Shown here: piece after piece, positions 47,240 to 60,800 of the stretch
Numbering within the stretch: position 1 is the stretch's first letter
Layout of the letters: each line of letters opens with the position of its first letter
Assembly (NCBI GenBank): GCA_001972305.1
Contig: BDDD01002693.1
Span: 62,001-126,000, forward strand
DNA: 64,000 nt
Origin: Cephalotus follicularis
Lineage: Eukaryota; Streptophyta; Magnoliopsida; Oxalidales; Cephalotaceae
Direction of reading: 5' to 3'
Made by a program: the position numbers and the translations under genes
Notes under the pieces: model-generated
What the model saw: the letters and a program-made list of their open reading frames with translations, nothing else
What the model was told of the DNA's origin: nothing
The model's database searches: none

Positions 47240-47281
<42 letters not shown>

Positions 47282-47285
47282 GCAG
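46415..47285 (+). mobile_element. LTR fragment of another gypsy family, nested a further level
   Basis: TGTAAGGACCGAAATTTCC at 46415 interrupts sequence that is continuous in the sister LTR near 63635. It has a plus-strand TATA box, TATAAATAG at 47029-47037, followed by GA-rich simple repeats (47050-47130) and a (CT)n run at 47241-47277. The right end is not clear. It is probably a solo LTR with a blurred terminus. Confidence 0.55.
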
Positions 47286-48082
47286 GTACCCCTTCGCACG
47301 GGCGCGCTATGCGCCCGTGTCTCCTCCTTCTTCCGTTATTATTTTGCTCCCTTCTTAGTATTTTCTGGTAAAATACTAAGGTCCGGGTCCTGAATTTTTT
47401 GCAAACCGCGACATAAATTATCCAAACGACCACCAAAATAATCGTAATAAAAATACGAACAGTTGGGCTTTATTGTCGCGCATTAAAAATAGGTTTTATT
47501 AGCCGTTTTGGGCAACTCAATTACGACTTCAACGCGTAATGCCTTTTTATTACTCCAGCCTCCATCGGTTTTATTACAACCGTACACGTACCAATTTCAT
47601 AATAATTATTTATGAAATTCGGGGCGTTACTGGTATGCACTTATGTGATGGCATGCACGCTTTCCTCTGTTTTCATTGTTTGCTCCTCTGGTATGTGCTG
47701 TACATGTGGTTTCCTACACAACCCTTTACGTTGCTGACCCATTCTCTGAATGGGCCAAGTTCAAGTACAGGTCCAGGCTTTGGTGGAGCATCTCAGCACC
47801 AGCAAGGATAAAGAGTAATGTAAGTTCCTCCTCCTCGGCAGTGCGCTTCAGTGGATGGATTGCAAAGAATAATTATGTATTTGATTGTATAACCTGCTGG
47901 TTTGTAGCAGAGTACTTTCCTTGTATTAAACTGGGTCTGTATATCCACACATAATATAAATGGTTTTTTTATGGTGATTTCTATGTTTTAATTTTTTTGG
48001 GTTAATGAAGGATGATGAAATGTACAGATTACCACGTGTCGGGTCGTGGGGCCCAACTCACGATTCAGGGCATGATAGGTTT

Positions 48083-48094
48083 TGGTATCAAAGC
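48083..48094 (+). other. Primer-binding site of the chromovirus
   Basis: TGGTATCAAAGC five bases after the 5' LTR, one mismatch from the initiator tRNA-Met complement TGGTATCAGAGC. Confidence 0.85.
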
Positions 48095-48185
48095 CGTACT
48101 ATTCCGGATATGCCGGGATAGAACCCTTGGCAAGTGGAGTTAAGATATATGTGTGGATATTGACTCGTTTCTTATGTGAATATGT

Positions 48186-49514
48186 ATGGAAGGACGACAA
48201 AGTAGAGCTGCACGAGGAGTGAGAGCCGGGCCATCGATGAGAAGTACCCATGCGAATAGAGGTACGGAAGGACAAGAGGAAGTAAATATGGCTCAAGAAC
48301 CCGAAGCGACTGCCCCTCTACGATAGGAACCTAGAGGATTTATAAGGAGAATACGTGCTATGATAAGTCAAATGCATGAATTTATGCAACAACAACCGGT
48401 TGAAGAGGAACAACCACCTGCTGCAAGACCAGTTAGGCATGCAGCGGAATCTTCGGATTAGACATCGGCTGCTAGACCAGCCAAACGGGTTGAAGCAGCG
48501 AGAAGATCAGTTGACCAACCTTCACGAGGAGAGAACCCTTTGATTGGATTCTTGAAGTTAAATCCTCCGGCCTTCACAGGAGATCCTGATGCTGTTTTGA
48601 CTGAGAGATGGCTAATGCAATTGGATACGATTTTTCAAGTCATGGATTGCTCTGACTCATAGAAGGTTCTGTTTGCAACGTACATGTTACAAGGAAAAGC
48701 GGAGCATTGGTGGAAGATGATTGAGTCTTCCGGGATGACATATTCTTGGGATGATTTTAAAGTAGAGCTTAATGACATATTCTATCCCTAGGTGGAGATT
48801 GATAAGAGAGAAGCCGAATTCTTAGGCCTGACTCAGGGGGATATGATAGTAGCCCAATATAAGGCTAAGTTCATTGAGTTATCAAGGATAGCTCCATACA
48901 TGGTAAACACTGAGTCAAGGAAAGCTAAGAAGTTTCTTGGAGGACTTCGACCTGACATCCAAGAGAAGTTAGTGCCCCTACATTTCCGATCCTTCTTTGA
49001 TCTGTCTAACAAGGCATGTGAAGTTGAAGCTTTGAGTCAACGGCTCTAGAGTTTGGAAATTCAGACAGACAACCGGAGACCTGCCCCTTCTGGTGAGCAG
49101 TCAGGAAGAAGTTCGGGAAGTAGCAATAAATCCCGTAGGTCCGGATATCACAGCAGTCCAAGGCAGGGTGAATCTCCCCATAGTATTGGTAGCCTAGCAG
49201 GACCTTCGAGGTTGGGAAGACAATCTCGTGGCTCTCAGCAAAGAAGACCAGGTCTTGACTCACAACGAAGATGACAACGAAGGTTGACTTCGCAAGGAGG
49301 TTCCTCTAGACATGTCGATGATGAACAGGAGTCTGTTGAACCCTATGTGCATTGTGGACTCACCAACCATGTCTCGGATGACTACTGGTGGAAGAATGGT
49401 CGGTGTTGGAGTTGTGGAGCTCCAGACAACATAGCTGCAGAATGCCCCCAGAATAGACCCAACATAAGAGATCAAACAAGACAAGGTTCGACCCGATCAC
49501 AAGGAAGTTTTTAG
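48186..49514 (+). pseudogene. Chromovirus gag, degenerate
   Basis: ATG 48186 (MEGRQSRAARGVRAG) opens a frame that stays in register to 49514 but has TAG at ~48324, TAG at ~48460, TAG at ~48660 and more. The retrotransposon gag domain runs 48535-49030 (NPPAFTGDPDAVLTERWLMQ, then AEHWWKM, FLGGLRPDIQEKL). The zinc knuckle CWSCGAPDNIAAEC near 49410 has Asn in place of the metal-binding His. The linker between is Ser/Arg-rich. Confidence 0.9.
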
Positions 49515-49559
49515 CAAGGCCACCCTTGCACTAGTTCACGAGGAGACCGTGGCAAGCAG

Positions 49560-52500
49560 CCAATAGGGTCGGCACCTCTGGTACAAGTCAGAGTATATGC
49601 TATGGATCAGCAAGCCGTGTCTTGATCAGCCTCAGTGATTGGAGATATGGTTTATGTATCTCAACTTTTGGCACGAATTTTGATTGATCCAGGCTCATCC
49701 CATTCATATGTTACTTCTTATTTTACAAGTCGTATGAATGTGGAGCCCGAGCCCTTGCCTTTTGTAATAGAGGTCATCACACCAGTAAGAGAATGGGTTA
49801 CCTCATGGTGGGTGTGTAGATCTTGTGCCATCAAGATTTGTGGACATGTTCTTCCGGCAGACCTCATAGTGTTTCCAATGGGCGATCTTGATATGATTCT
49901 CAGTATGGATTGGTTGTCAGTACATTATGCACATGTGGATTGTAATGGGAAGGTTGTAACCTTCCATTTACCAGGACAGTCTTCATTCCAATTGATAGGG
50001 ACGTTAGAGCATCAGCCAGTTTCCATGATATCTGCTATTCAGGCTGATAGACTCTTGAGACAGGGTTATGTTGCATACCTGGCACATATTACGGATGACA
50101 ACAGATGGATACCGAAGTTGGAAGATGTTCCTGTGGTTTGTGAATACCCGAATGTGTTTTCGAAAGAGTTAACATCCTTACCTCCTGAGAGAGATGTGGA
50201 GTTTGCTATAGATCTTCTGCGAAGAACAACTCCCATATCAACAGCTCCTTATCGGATGGCCCCTCCTGAACTAAAGGAATTAAAGGAACAGTTGCAGGAG
50301 TTGTTGGATAAAGGTTTTATCAGACCAAGTGTATCGCCGTGGGGAGCACCGGTCTTGTTTGTAAAGAAGAAAGATGGATTGTTACGAATGTGTATCAATT
50401 ACCGGAAGCTGAATAAAGTGACGGTCAAGAACAAGTATCCACTGTCGCACATCGATGATCTATTTGATCAGCTGAAGGGATCTTCAGTGTTTTCTAAATT
50501 GGATTTAAGATCGGGCAGAAGATGTTCCAAAGACTGCCTTTAGATCACAATATGGACGTTATGAGTTTGTGGTGATGCCTTTTGGGGTGACCAACACCCC
50601 TGCTGCATTTATGAGCCTGATGAATAGAATATTCAGTCCATATCTTGATCAGTTTATAGTGGTGTTTATTGATGATATCCTGATATATTCTAAGTCCATG
50701 GAAGAGCATGGAGAACATTTGCACTTGGCATTGCGAACTCTCTGAGACCACCAGCTGTATGCCAAATTTAGCAAGTGTGAGTTCTGGTTATCAGAGGTAA
50801 CATTCCTTGGTCATGTTATATCCAGTGCAAGATTGTCAATAGATCCTACAAAGATCAAAGCAGTAAAGGGCTGGAAGCGACCAACGAATGTGATGGAAGT
50901 TCAAAGCTTTCTCGGCTTGGCAGGATATTACCATCAATTTGTGGAAGGATTTTCAGGGATAGCTACACCTCTGACTAGATTGACGCAGAAGAATGTTGTG
51001 TTTGCATGGGATGATGCTTGTGAGTAGAGTTTCCAAGAATTAAAGCATCGTCTGACTACTGCGCCAGTCCTTGCCTTACCAGAGGGCAATGAAGTTTTTG
51101 TGATATACAGTGACGCATCAGGTAGTGGCTTGGGATGCGTCCTTATGCAAAATACAAGGGTGATCGCATACGCCTCAAGGAACTAAAGCCCCATGAAGAG
51201 AACTATCCAACTCATGATCTTGAGTTAGCAGCGATAGTGTTTGTGCTGCGTAAATGGAGGCATTATTTATATGGTACGAAGTTCGAGGTGTACACCGATC
51301 ACAAAAGAACAAAAGCCTAAAGTATTTGTTTTCACAAAAGGACCTGAATATGAGACAACGAAGATGGATGGAGTTGCTCAACGATTATAGCTGTGAAATA
51401 CAGTATCATCCAGGCAAAGCTAATGTTGTTGCAGACGCTCTTAGTCATTGATTGGCTTGCCTAACCATTGCTCATATTCAGATGCGTCCATGGTTAATGG
51501 ACTAGATCCATGAAGCTCAGAGTAATGATGGAGATTTGCTCAAGATAGCTTTGAGCGAGCATGGAGGGTTGAAACCGGATTTCTCTGTACAAGGTGACGG
51601 ATTGATCCGATATCAGGGCAAAATATGTGTTCCTAATGACAAGGAGTTAAAAGGTGAACTGTTGTCACAAGCGCATCGCTCCAGTTTCTCCGTACATCCG
51701 GGGAGTACCAAGATGTACCGAGATCTAAAGTTGAGCTATTGGTGGAACAACATGAAGAAGGAGATAGATGAGTATATTGCTTCCTGTTTGACATGCCAAC
51801 AGGTTAAAGCAGAACATCAAAGATCAGCTGGATTATTACAATCGTTGCCTGTGGCACAGTGGAAATGGGAACACATCATGATGTATTTTGTATCAGGACT
51901 GCCCAGAACGAGGAATAGCCGTGATGCTATATGGGTAATTATCGATCGCTTCACTAAATCAGCTCATTTTCTTAAGATCAAGACGGATTATTCTCTCACA
52001 CGGCTAGCAAATCTGTATGTTGCTAAGATCGTGAGGCTCCATGGAGTACCACTCAGCGTGGTGTCTGACCGAGACCCTCGTTTTACATCGCGGTTCTGGA
52101 AGAAACTGCAAGAAGCTTTTGGTACTCAGCTTAACTTTAGCACAATTTTTCACCCCAGACTGATGGACAGTCTGAGAGGACCATTCGGACTCTGGAAGAC
52201 ATGCTACGAGCATGTGCTTTGGATTGGGGAGGTAGCTGGGAAGACCATCTACCGTCAGTAGAGTTCTCGTATAACAACAGTTTTCATGCCAGTATTGGAA
52301 TGGCACCGTTTGAGGCTCTCTATGGAAGAAAATATAGAACCCCAATCTACTGGTTTGAAGTGGGTGAACAGAGTCTTGTGGGACCCAAGCTTGTCCAAGA
52401 TACAACTGAGAAGGCAAAGGTTATTAGGGAAAGACTTCTGACAGCACAAAGCAGATAGAAAAGCTATGCAGACCATCGCATGCGAGAGTTGGAGTTTGTA

Positions 52501-52884
52501 GTGGGCGATCATGTATTCCTTAAAATCTCTCCAACTAAAGGAATTATGAGGTTTGGCAAGAAAGGAAAGTTAGTTCCTCGATTTATAGGACCTTTTGAGA
52601 TCCTTGAGAGAGTGGGTATTGTTGCTTATCGACTTGCCTTACCACCCAGCCTGGTGGGTGTACACGATGTGTTTCATGTTTTGCAATGGGATCCACTGGA
52701 GTTGAGAATGGATATGAGTTTCGAAGACATACCTATCCAGATTCTCTACCGATGGTTTAAACAATTAAGGAGTAAAACCATTCTGCTTGTGAAAGTGTTG
52801 TGGCAATACCACGGAGTGGAGGAAGCTACCTGGGAAAGAGAGGATGACATGCAGGCTAAGTACCCCCATTTGTTCTCATCTTAG
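49560..52884 (+). pseudogene. Chromovirus pol (protease, RT, RNase H, integrase, chromodomain), degenerate
   Basis: Protease: [12 protein letters not shown] at 49678. [15 protein letters not shown] at ~50340, FIDDILIYS at ~50670; a ~20-bp deletion with frame change near 50510 removes the YHQ motif. RNase [18 protein letters not shown] at ~51100. Integrase: zinc region HPGSTKMY..CLTCQQVK (51690-51810), core Asp in IIDRFTKSAHF and in SDRDPRF, then a frameshift near 52155 before the Glu helix. The C-terminal segment has GVHDVFHVLQW and a chromodomain-like LLVKVLWQYHGVEEATWERE, ending KYPHLFSS at 52884. Stops at ~50744, ~51026, ~51450 and ~52456 add to the damage. Confidence 0.92.
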
Positions 52885-52921
52885 GAAATTTCGGGACGAG
52901 ATTTCTTTAAGGAGGGGAGGA

Positions 52922-55011
52922 TGTAAGAGCCTTAAATGTTATAAAGTATTATTATTAGGCCTTAGGGAATTGTTTTCTTCTTTGGGCTGAAAAGGATTAT
53001 TACATTTTGATGGTATTGGGCTTGAAGAATGCTTCTCTTCCTCGGGCCGGCTTTTACGGTGATATTAAGGCAATTGGACTCAAAATGAAGGAGAAGAGAA
53101 TGGCCCAATGGTTGAAGTCGGCCCACACCCGTTGGAAGCGCCTGGAACTTCTGGATTCTTCTCCATATGTGTATAAAAGGGTGGTGATAGCCGTGAGACA
53201 CGCTTTTGGCATTTTTCTTGCACACTCTCTAGAAAAATTGAGAGAAAGGTGAGAATGGTGGAAGATGGGACCGGATGTTTGAAAGTGAGGAGGAAGAAGA
53301 CAATATGGGTACTCTTCCGAGGAGTCCCACACCTCATGCACTCCCATATATAAATACCCATCTCCTAGAAGCAAAGGAAATCGTGCAAGAGTGAAGGAAA
53401 AGGCAATCTAAGCGTGTAGCAGTCCTCGGCCAGAAGGAAGTCCAGAATTTAAGAAGGAACTAGGCCATCTCCATTTCCAACCTTTCTCTAGGTAGGTTGC
53501 TTCATGTTCGAGCGCCTACCAGCATGTGTGTGTGTGTGTGATTGTTTTGTTGCTTGTTTTTTTGTATGAATTGTTGTGTGTTGTGTGAATTGGTTATGTT
53601 TGTTAGATTAGGATCCTGCCTTTTTACTTTGGAACTGTTATGTGGAACGCCTAAGTGCTTGGAAGCACTTAGAGATGAAGTAGATGCCGAGGAGCAAAAG
53701 TGCCCAAGGAGCATAATGCCCAAAGCATGCGTTAGAGGATCCAAAAGCATGCGTCAGAGGCGTCAGAGGATCCCAAAGCATGCGTCCGAGGATCCCAAGG
53801 CATGCGTCCGAGGATCCAAAAGAATGCGTTTGAGGACCTCCTTAGTCATAAAGGCCAGAGGTGACTAATGCTTTGGAGAGGATGTTTTCCCCAAAGTACA
53901 AGAAAGAATGAAGAGTAAGGTAGAGTGCCTGAGGAGCGCCAAGACGGACCAAGAGTCCGAGCAGAGCGGAGCAGAGTTCCTCCTCTGCCTAAAGTATATG
54001 TATAAGGTCAGACCAAGTATAAGTATGGGGAGCAATGCGTAGCGCTAAGGGCGCTGAGCTGACGAAAGGTCAGTGCATTGCCAAGCAGAGTTCCTCCTCT
54101 GCCCAAAGGATATATGATGGATTTGAGACGTCCTATGATAGGTGAACTTAAAGAGTGAATCCACATAGAGATTGTCCCAAGCAGCCTAAATGGGGAGAAT
54201 TCTGTCGTGCAAGTGAACCTAATGGGTGAATTCCACTAGGCAGGTGATCCTCGGTGAATCTGCTTAATGGTGATCCTCTGGTGAATCCGCTTAATGGTGA
54301 ACCTAAGGGTGAATTCTGCCAGAGCTGGTGATCCAAAGGGTGAATTCTGCCAGAGCAGGTGAGCAAAGGGCGAATTCCGCTCGGCAGGTGAACCTGGAGG
54401 AGAATTGCACGGGCAGGTGAACCTTATAGATGATAACACCATAGGATACCGGACTTGACTCCTCTGTGTAATGTTTATGAATTGTATGGTTTGAGTGGAG
54501 TAGTCCAAGGACAAGGAATGGCTTATGTGTTATGATATATTAAGGTCTGCACTGATGAATTGTGGTCTGCACTTATGTTATGGCATGCGCGCTTTCCTTT
54601 GTTTTCATTGTTTGCTCCTCTGGTATGTGCCGTACATGTGGTTTCCTACACAACCCTTTGGGTTGCTGACCCATTCTCTGAATGGGCCAGGTTCAGGTAC
54701 AGGTCCAGGCTTTGGTGGAGCATATCAGCACCAGCAAGGATAAAGAGTAATGTAAGTTCCTCCTCCTCGGCAGTGCGCTTCAATGGATGGATTTGAAAAG
54801 AATAATTATGTATTTGATTGTATAACCTACTGGTTTGTAGCAGAGTACTTTCCTTGTATTAAACTGGGTCTGTATATCCACACATAATAAAAATGGTTTT
54901 TTTAATGATGATTTTTATGTTTTAATTTTTTTGGGTTAATGAAGGATGATGAAATGTACGGATTGTCACGTGTGGGGTCGTGGTGCCCAACCCACGATTC
55001 GGGACGTGACA
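52922..55011 (+). repeat. 3' LTR of the chromovirus
   Basis: 2090 bp, TGTAAGAGCC to GGGACGTGACA, uninterrupted, and the reference for reconstructing the insertion in the 5' LTR. Confidence 0.93.
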
Positions 55012-57813
55012 CGTCATTTGCATGTGTTGGTTGGAAAACAATATCGAAATCATTTAGATGTCAAGTCTATTGTTTAGTTGATTCGGAGTTTCGATGCTCC
55101 AATTCGTGAGTAATTGCCATTCTGTTCTCTTTAGCTGCTGCATAAATGTAGCTTGTATAATTATGCAAGTGTTGTAAATTTCATTTCACTGTTTGAACTA
55201 TGCGATGAATTTGTGGTATTTGGCCGACCATTGGCCTTGCTTTAGTCATATATAATAGGATACATTAACCAAACATTATTGTTGAACCCATAATAATGCA
55301 AAAAAAGTACTTTGATCTTATTGCATTTAGGGGTAATGCTATTGTACGCATAATAATGCAAAAAAGTAGTATGAATTTTTCTTCCCTCCTTTTATATGCA
55401 ATTTTTGTTTTTGTTGCCATGTTCTTCCCACCTTGGTTAATTTGGATTTTAATAGGTTTACGCTACGTGGGAAGTTAATCTGACTTGTGCTTTGCATTTG
55501 TCTTTTTGTATGCCTTTTTCTTTGATAGGATCACTTTTTCAAACATGTCTTTAATGTTATCTTGGCATATTGATATTCACATTACAATTACTTGAACAAA
55601 ATTTAATTTTCTTCTTATCGCTCTTTGTTGTTTTGTCCTAGATTAAGTAAAAGTTTAAATTGGTTTCTTTAATAGATATAGCGGTGATTCTCAACATTGT
55701 TACTTATATATCATATTTATATGCTTTCTCTCAGCTATAGATATTTTTAATATTTAAACTCACATGCCTTATAGTGATTAGCAAGTGGGGAATTTGACTA
55801 TTTTTCTGAAGGGGTTGATCTAGTTTTGTGTAGTTACTAGTTTTATTTATGCATTTATGCATACCGATTTGCTTCTGAGCCTATTTTCACATTTATTATA
55901 TATATATATTTACAGTTGTGGCAGAATTGTATGTTTAATAGACCTTACTGTTTCTGCAATTGAAAAATGTTATCAATAATCTAGATAATATAGCAAGGTC
56001 GGCTAATAAGGTGCAACCCGCTTTTTCTAAAAAAGTTGTGATCTAAGGTTTGTTTGTGTTGTATTATCATACATAGGACTTGGATCTTGTTGCTATGAGA
56101 CTAATTTGTACTCTCCCATTGTAACTAAGTATATAGGGATATGTTGAGGATCCATCAATAAATATTAATAGGTTTTGACACGGGATAGAACCAATTCTAT
56201 GCTATTAATTGTTACGATACAAAGATTTATTTGTTGTTTTCATATTATAATCAGGCACCTACCTAGAATGGGCTTATACTACTTTTATTACATTTAGCAT
56301 TATGTTTCACATTTTTTTTGGCATCTCTTCATGTCTTTTGAAACAGGTTCATACAAATAATAATGAAATTATGCATTTGGTCAGAAGTTAGGAATTTATA
56401 GGTCTGTAATATGAGATATTAGTATTTAGTTGTGTGGGCCAACGGTTTTATCACTCATAATTCGCCTTAAATTCAAGTTTTGAAGTACGCATGAAAGGTG
56501 ACTTTGGGTCCCTTTGCCTTTTGCATATATAATCTTTTAATGGATGAATTGCAACATATGTTATTGTGGCTAAGAGAATAATATCATATTTTCATTAAGT
56601 ATCATGTTAAAACATATCTTGACGTGAATGAATATTTTTAAAGCACTCTTTCTTCTTATTTGTAGGGAAAGAAATAAAAGGGAACCTAATTAAAGACGAC
56701 ACTTTAATTTTATTGTCTTTGTTTTCCATCTTCTTGCTCATTGATTCAGTTAAAAGTAAAAATGTAACTCTTAATAAAGAAGTTGTTCTTAATATAATCA
56801 TGACCTAATATGTACACTGTATGTCAATTCTTCGACCCTTGTATATATGTTAGGTCATTGACTATATGTACACTATATGTCAATCCTTCACCATTCTCAA
56901 ATGCATCAATTATATGCAAATCATTACACAGTGCATAGCTTTGTACCCTGCATTCCATTAACGCACCCAACACAAGCATAGTCATTTCACCATCATCACT
57001 ATCATCCCTATATGTATATATATGAAACAAAAGTATGTAAAAAAATCATACTTTTGCTGTTTTGAGTATTTTGCTTGAGTTAGAACCAAACCTAATAAGA
57101 TGTTGACTTGACTAAGGGCTGAGCCCATACAAATAGATATATATACATATATTTAAACTAAGGAATTGAGTTTTGAATTGAAAAATTGTTTTCACAGGTT
57201 TTGCTAATTTTGGGGGAGCCCTAATTATAGACGAACCCTACCAGTTTTTTCGTAAAAATTTAATAGATAGAATTATTTTCAAAACTTACTGATGAATATG
57301 TAAAAACATATAAAATTCTATAGTTTTATTAATAATAACTAATCTTATCATTACTATATATGAAGCAAAGAGGGGGAGTTTGGTGTCCTTTTTGAACTCC
57401 TCAAAAAACCAAATTATATTCTTCATATTTCATGTTAAACCTTTAATCTTGAAAAATGTTAATAATTAATTTAACAATTTGTAAAGGACAATATAGTCAT
57501 TATATATTTAAAACCTAAAAAGACTCTCATGTAATGACATTTTGTGAAATAGAACTCCTCCTTTGTTTTAAAAACTGAACATAACTCATTCTTTGTTTGA
57601 AAAAGTACCTACAGTTCCTCTATTGCTTATGGCATTTCAAAAGAAAAAAAAAGAAAAGGAGAAGGAAATCAAAAGGAAAACACAAATATTCATTGTCCAT
57701 TTGGTATAATAGATGTACTAATATACAGAACATGTCACGGATGTAAGTTTCCTACTTGTGTCTGAATCTACTCTATTTTTTTTGTCTCATGTCTAGTGAC
57801 ACGCATAGGGAAT
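55012..57813. other. CACTA DNA between chromovirus and transposase
   Basis: AT-rich, no recognised ORF, probably leader or intron sequence of the transposase gene. A ~27-bp direct repeat (TATGTACACTRTATGTCAAT) occurs at 56810 and 56865. Confidence 0.45.
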
Positions 57814-60800
57814 ATGTCAGGCGCTCGGAGTTGGATGCGGAGACGGGTTTTGAATCACAGCCTGAATCCTGAATTTGTAGAGGGTGTGAACGAGTTTATA
57901 CAGTTTGCCTTTGCAAATGAGCAGTTTGTTTACGAGGGCAAAATAAAATGCCCTTGCAACAAATGCAAGCTATTGAAGTTTGGGACTAAGGAATAAGTTA
58001 AGTACCATATGTCCAGTAAAGGGTTTACCCTTGAATATACAAGGTGGGACCAACATGGAGAAATGTCTCAAAATCATAGAGTAAATAGAAACGTTATGTC
58101 TGAAAGGGCTGGTCTGAGTAATCCTTGGAGGGATTTTGTAACCGATGCAGGAGGTTTTCAGTATAATCTTAATCAAGAGGATACAAAGCTTGAAGATCCT
58201 AATTCTGCTGCACAGAAATTTTGTAGTCTTCTGCAGGAAGCAGATGAACCATTAACTGGTGGTAGTGAAAAATCCACTAAGTTATCCACGATGATGCGAA
58301 TATTGAATTTAAAGTCCAGATTTATGATTCCAGAGGCAGAAGCAACACAGATTTTACGAATAGTGAATAGTGTCTTACCAGAGGGTACGATGCTTCCCAA
58401 AAATTATTACCATTTGAAGCAACATATGAAGGCCTTGGGATTAGGGTATGAAAAAATTGATGCATGTTTGAATGATTGTGTATTATATTACGGGGAGCAC
58501 AGGTCGTTGAATGAATGTCCAACATGTAATCATCAAAGGTATAAATTATCTCGTAAAAACCTTGTACCCTACAAGGTGTAGCATTACTTTCCTCTTACAC
58601 CAAGATTACAGAGACTGTTTTACACAAACAAAACTGCTGAATATATGCGTTGGCATGCAAGTAGAGTCCATAATGAGATGGAGGAGGAACCTGTGATGGT
58701 GCACCCTTCCGACGGTGTAGCGTGGAAGCACTTTGATCGTACCTTTCCAGAATTTGCTGCAGATGTTGGTAATGTCAGACTGGGATTGGCTACAGATGGG
58801 TTTAGTCCATTTGGGGTTAGCAGTAAGACCTACTCTTGTTGGCCACTCTTTGTTTTTCCGTACAATATCCCACCTTGGATGTGTATGACGAAACCGTTCT
58901 TATTTTTGACATTGATCATAGAGGTCCCAAGAGGCCCTGGGAAGGATATTGATGTGTATTTACGGCCACTCATTGATGAGTTACAGATGTTATGGGAAAA
59001 TGGGGTTGAAACCTATGATGCATCACGTAAGGAAAACTTTAATATGAAGTCAATGTTACTGTGGACAATTAACGACTTACCGGCGTACGGGATGTTGTTT
59101 GGATGGAGCATACACGGTGGTTTTGCTTGCCCTTGTTGCATGTAAGGCATGAAGGGTTTTTGGTTGACTAATGGTGGAAAACATTCATGGTTTGACTATC
59201 ATCGTAAGTTCTTGCCTCTAGATCATCCATTCAGGGATGACAAGAAAGGGTTCTTGAAGGGGAGACGTGAAAGAAATGTTGGTGTGGAACGGTTGCAAGG
59301 TGATCAAATTGCATCCCAATTGTCACAATTCCATCAAGTTCAATTTGGCAAAGGTGTAGATTCGCAGAAGTTGCCTGGATACGGAACTCATCACAACTGG
59401 ACAAAACTCAGTATATTTTTTGAGCTTCCATATTGGAGTGCATTACTTATCCATCACAAATTAGATGTTATGCACATTGAGAAAAATGTCTTCGACAATT
59501 TTTTCAACACAATAATGAATGTGTCGTAAAAAACAAAAGGCAATTTAAAATCTCTTGCAGACCTGGTGCAATTGGACATTAGACGTGATTTACACCCAGT
59601 TACCGTGGGTGACATGCTGAGAGTGCCTAAAGCTAGGTATTGTTTGACAGGACAAGAGATTAAAAAAGTATGTGAGTGGATGGTAGACATCAAGTTCCCT
59701 GATGGCTATGTTTCAAACATTTCGCGGTGTGTCAATGTTTCTAGCTGTAAAATATCGGGTTTCAAGAGTCATGATTGTCATGTCTTAATGCAAAGGTTGT
59801 TACCCATAGCTTTCTGTGAGTTTTTACCTCAACATATTTCTCAAGTTGTGGCTAAAGTCAGTCAATTTTTTCGGCGTATATGTTCAACCACAATGAGGGA
59901 ATCAAATATGACAACGCTACAGAATGATATTGTCCAAACAGTTTGTAAGCTGGAGAAGATATTTCCCCTATCTTTCTTTGATTCTATGGAACATCTTCTC
60001 ATATACTTGCCATATGAAGTAATACTTTGTTGACCTGTACAACATGTACGGATGTATCCCATTGAAAGGCACAAATTTATTTACGCTATCATTTTTGAAC
60101 CATTAATTTAACTTTAATATATATTTGTAGTATATTGCAAGCTTAAATATATGAACTTTCTTTTTAATCAATCCTAGAGAATTGCATGACCAAAATAAAA
60201 AGGTGACGAACAAAGCTCAAGTCGAAGGATCAATAGCAGAAGCATACCTCATTGAGGAACTTACAACATTTGCCACACATTTCTTTGACCATGACACCCC
60301 ATCGAAGTTAAATTGAATTGTGTGAAACTTTGATGGGGGTGAAATTCTGTCACATGGGAGATTGGCTATCTTTTGTCATCCAGGTACTCCACTTGGAGAT
60401 ATGTCAAAAGATTATATGAGTCACGTGGACTATAAAGCTGCTTACTTGTACATACTTCTAAATTGCGAAGAAGCTGGACAATTCGTTACGTAAGTATCTT
60501 AACCCACTATGATAAGTTTTTATTTTTATCTTATTAATTGTATAATGCAATGTAGTGAATACGAAGAAAGTCTACGTGGTTTGAATCCATACATCACAAA
60601 TGAAGCAATTGAAAGAGAGAAAGACTTTGTAGGGTGGTTTCAATCACGAGTAAGTATCTAGCTAGCATCGAGTGGACATTATTTTTGTCAACTGAAAATG
60701 TTTCAAGCATTTTGATCCAAATATAACCATGAATTCGCCTTTTTCCTAGGTTAACGGTGATATGACTGTGGATCGACGGTTACGACAGCTAGCCTCGGGA

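Larger units (their letters stand above)
43664..47631 (-). mobile_element. Solo LTR nested in the chromovirus 5' LTR, TSD GGTAT
   Basis: TGTCACACCCCGTTTC at 43664 to GGGGCGTTACT at 47631, flanked by GGTAT at 43659-43663 and 47632-47636. The intact 3' LTR of the host element gives the empty-site sequence (TTGTGGTCTGCAC at ~54560). In LTR orientation (minus) it starts AGTAACGCCCCGAATTTC and ends GGGGTGTGACA. It is the same family as the LTR at 61064. Confidence 0.9.
42025..48077 (+). repeat. 5' LTR of the chromovirus, interrupted
   Basis: TGTAAGAGCCCTAAATG to CAGGGCATGATA; the terminal CA is changed to TA. The pieces are 42025-43663 and 47632-48077, about 2.1 kb without the insert. TATA-like boxes are TATAAAA at 42275 and TATATAAATA at 42450. 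Compared with the 3' LTR it differs by scattered substitutions and by repeat copy number. Confidence 0.9.
42025..55011 (+). mobile_element. Ty3/gypsy chromovirus-type LTR retrotransposon
   Basis: 5' LTR 42025-48077 (interrupted by a 3968-bp insertion), PBS 48083, gag-pol 48186-52884, PPT AAGGAGGGGAGGA before the 3' LTR 52922-55011. Flanks CCTCA (42020-42024) and CGTCA (55012-55016) match at 4 of 5 bases. Integrase is followed by a chromodomain-like tail, placing it in the chromovirus branch (Tekay/Del type likely). Many stops make it inactive. Confidence 0.93.

Noticed and set aside
47241..47277. (CT)n run as a regulatory GAGA-type element
   Set aside because: A plain dinucleotide repeat in a decayed LTR; nothing links it to a transcription unit.
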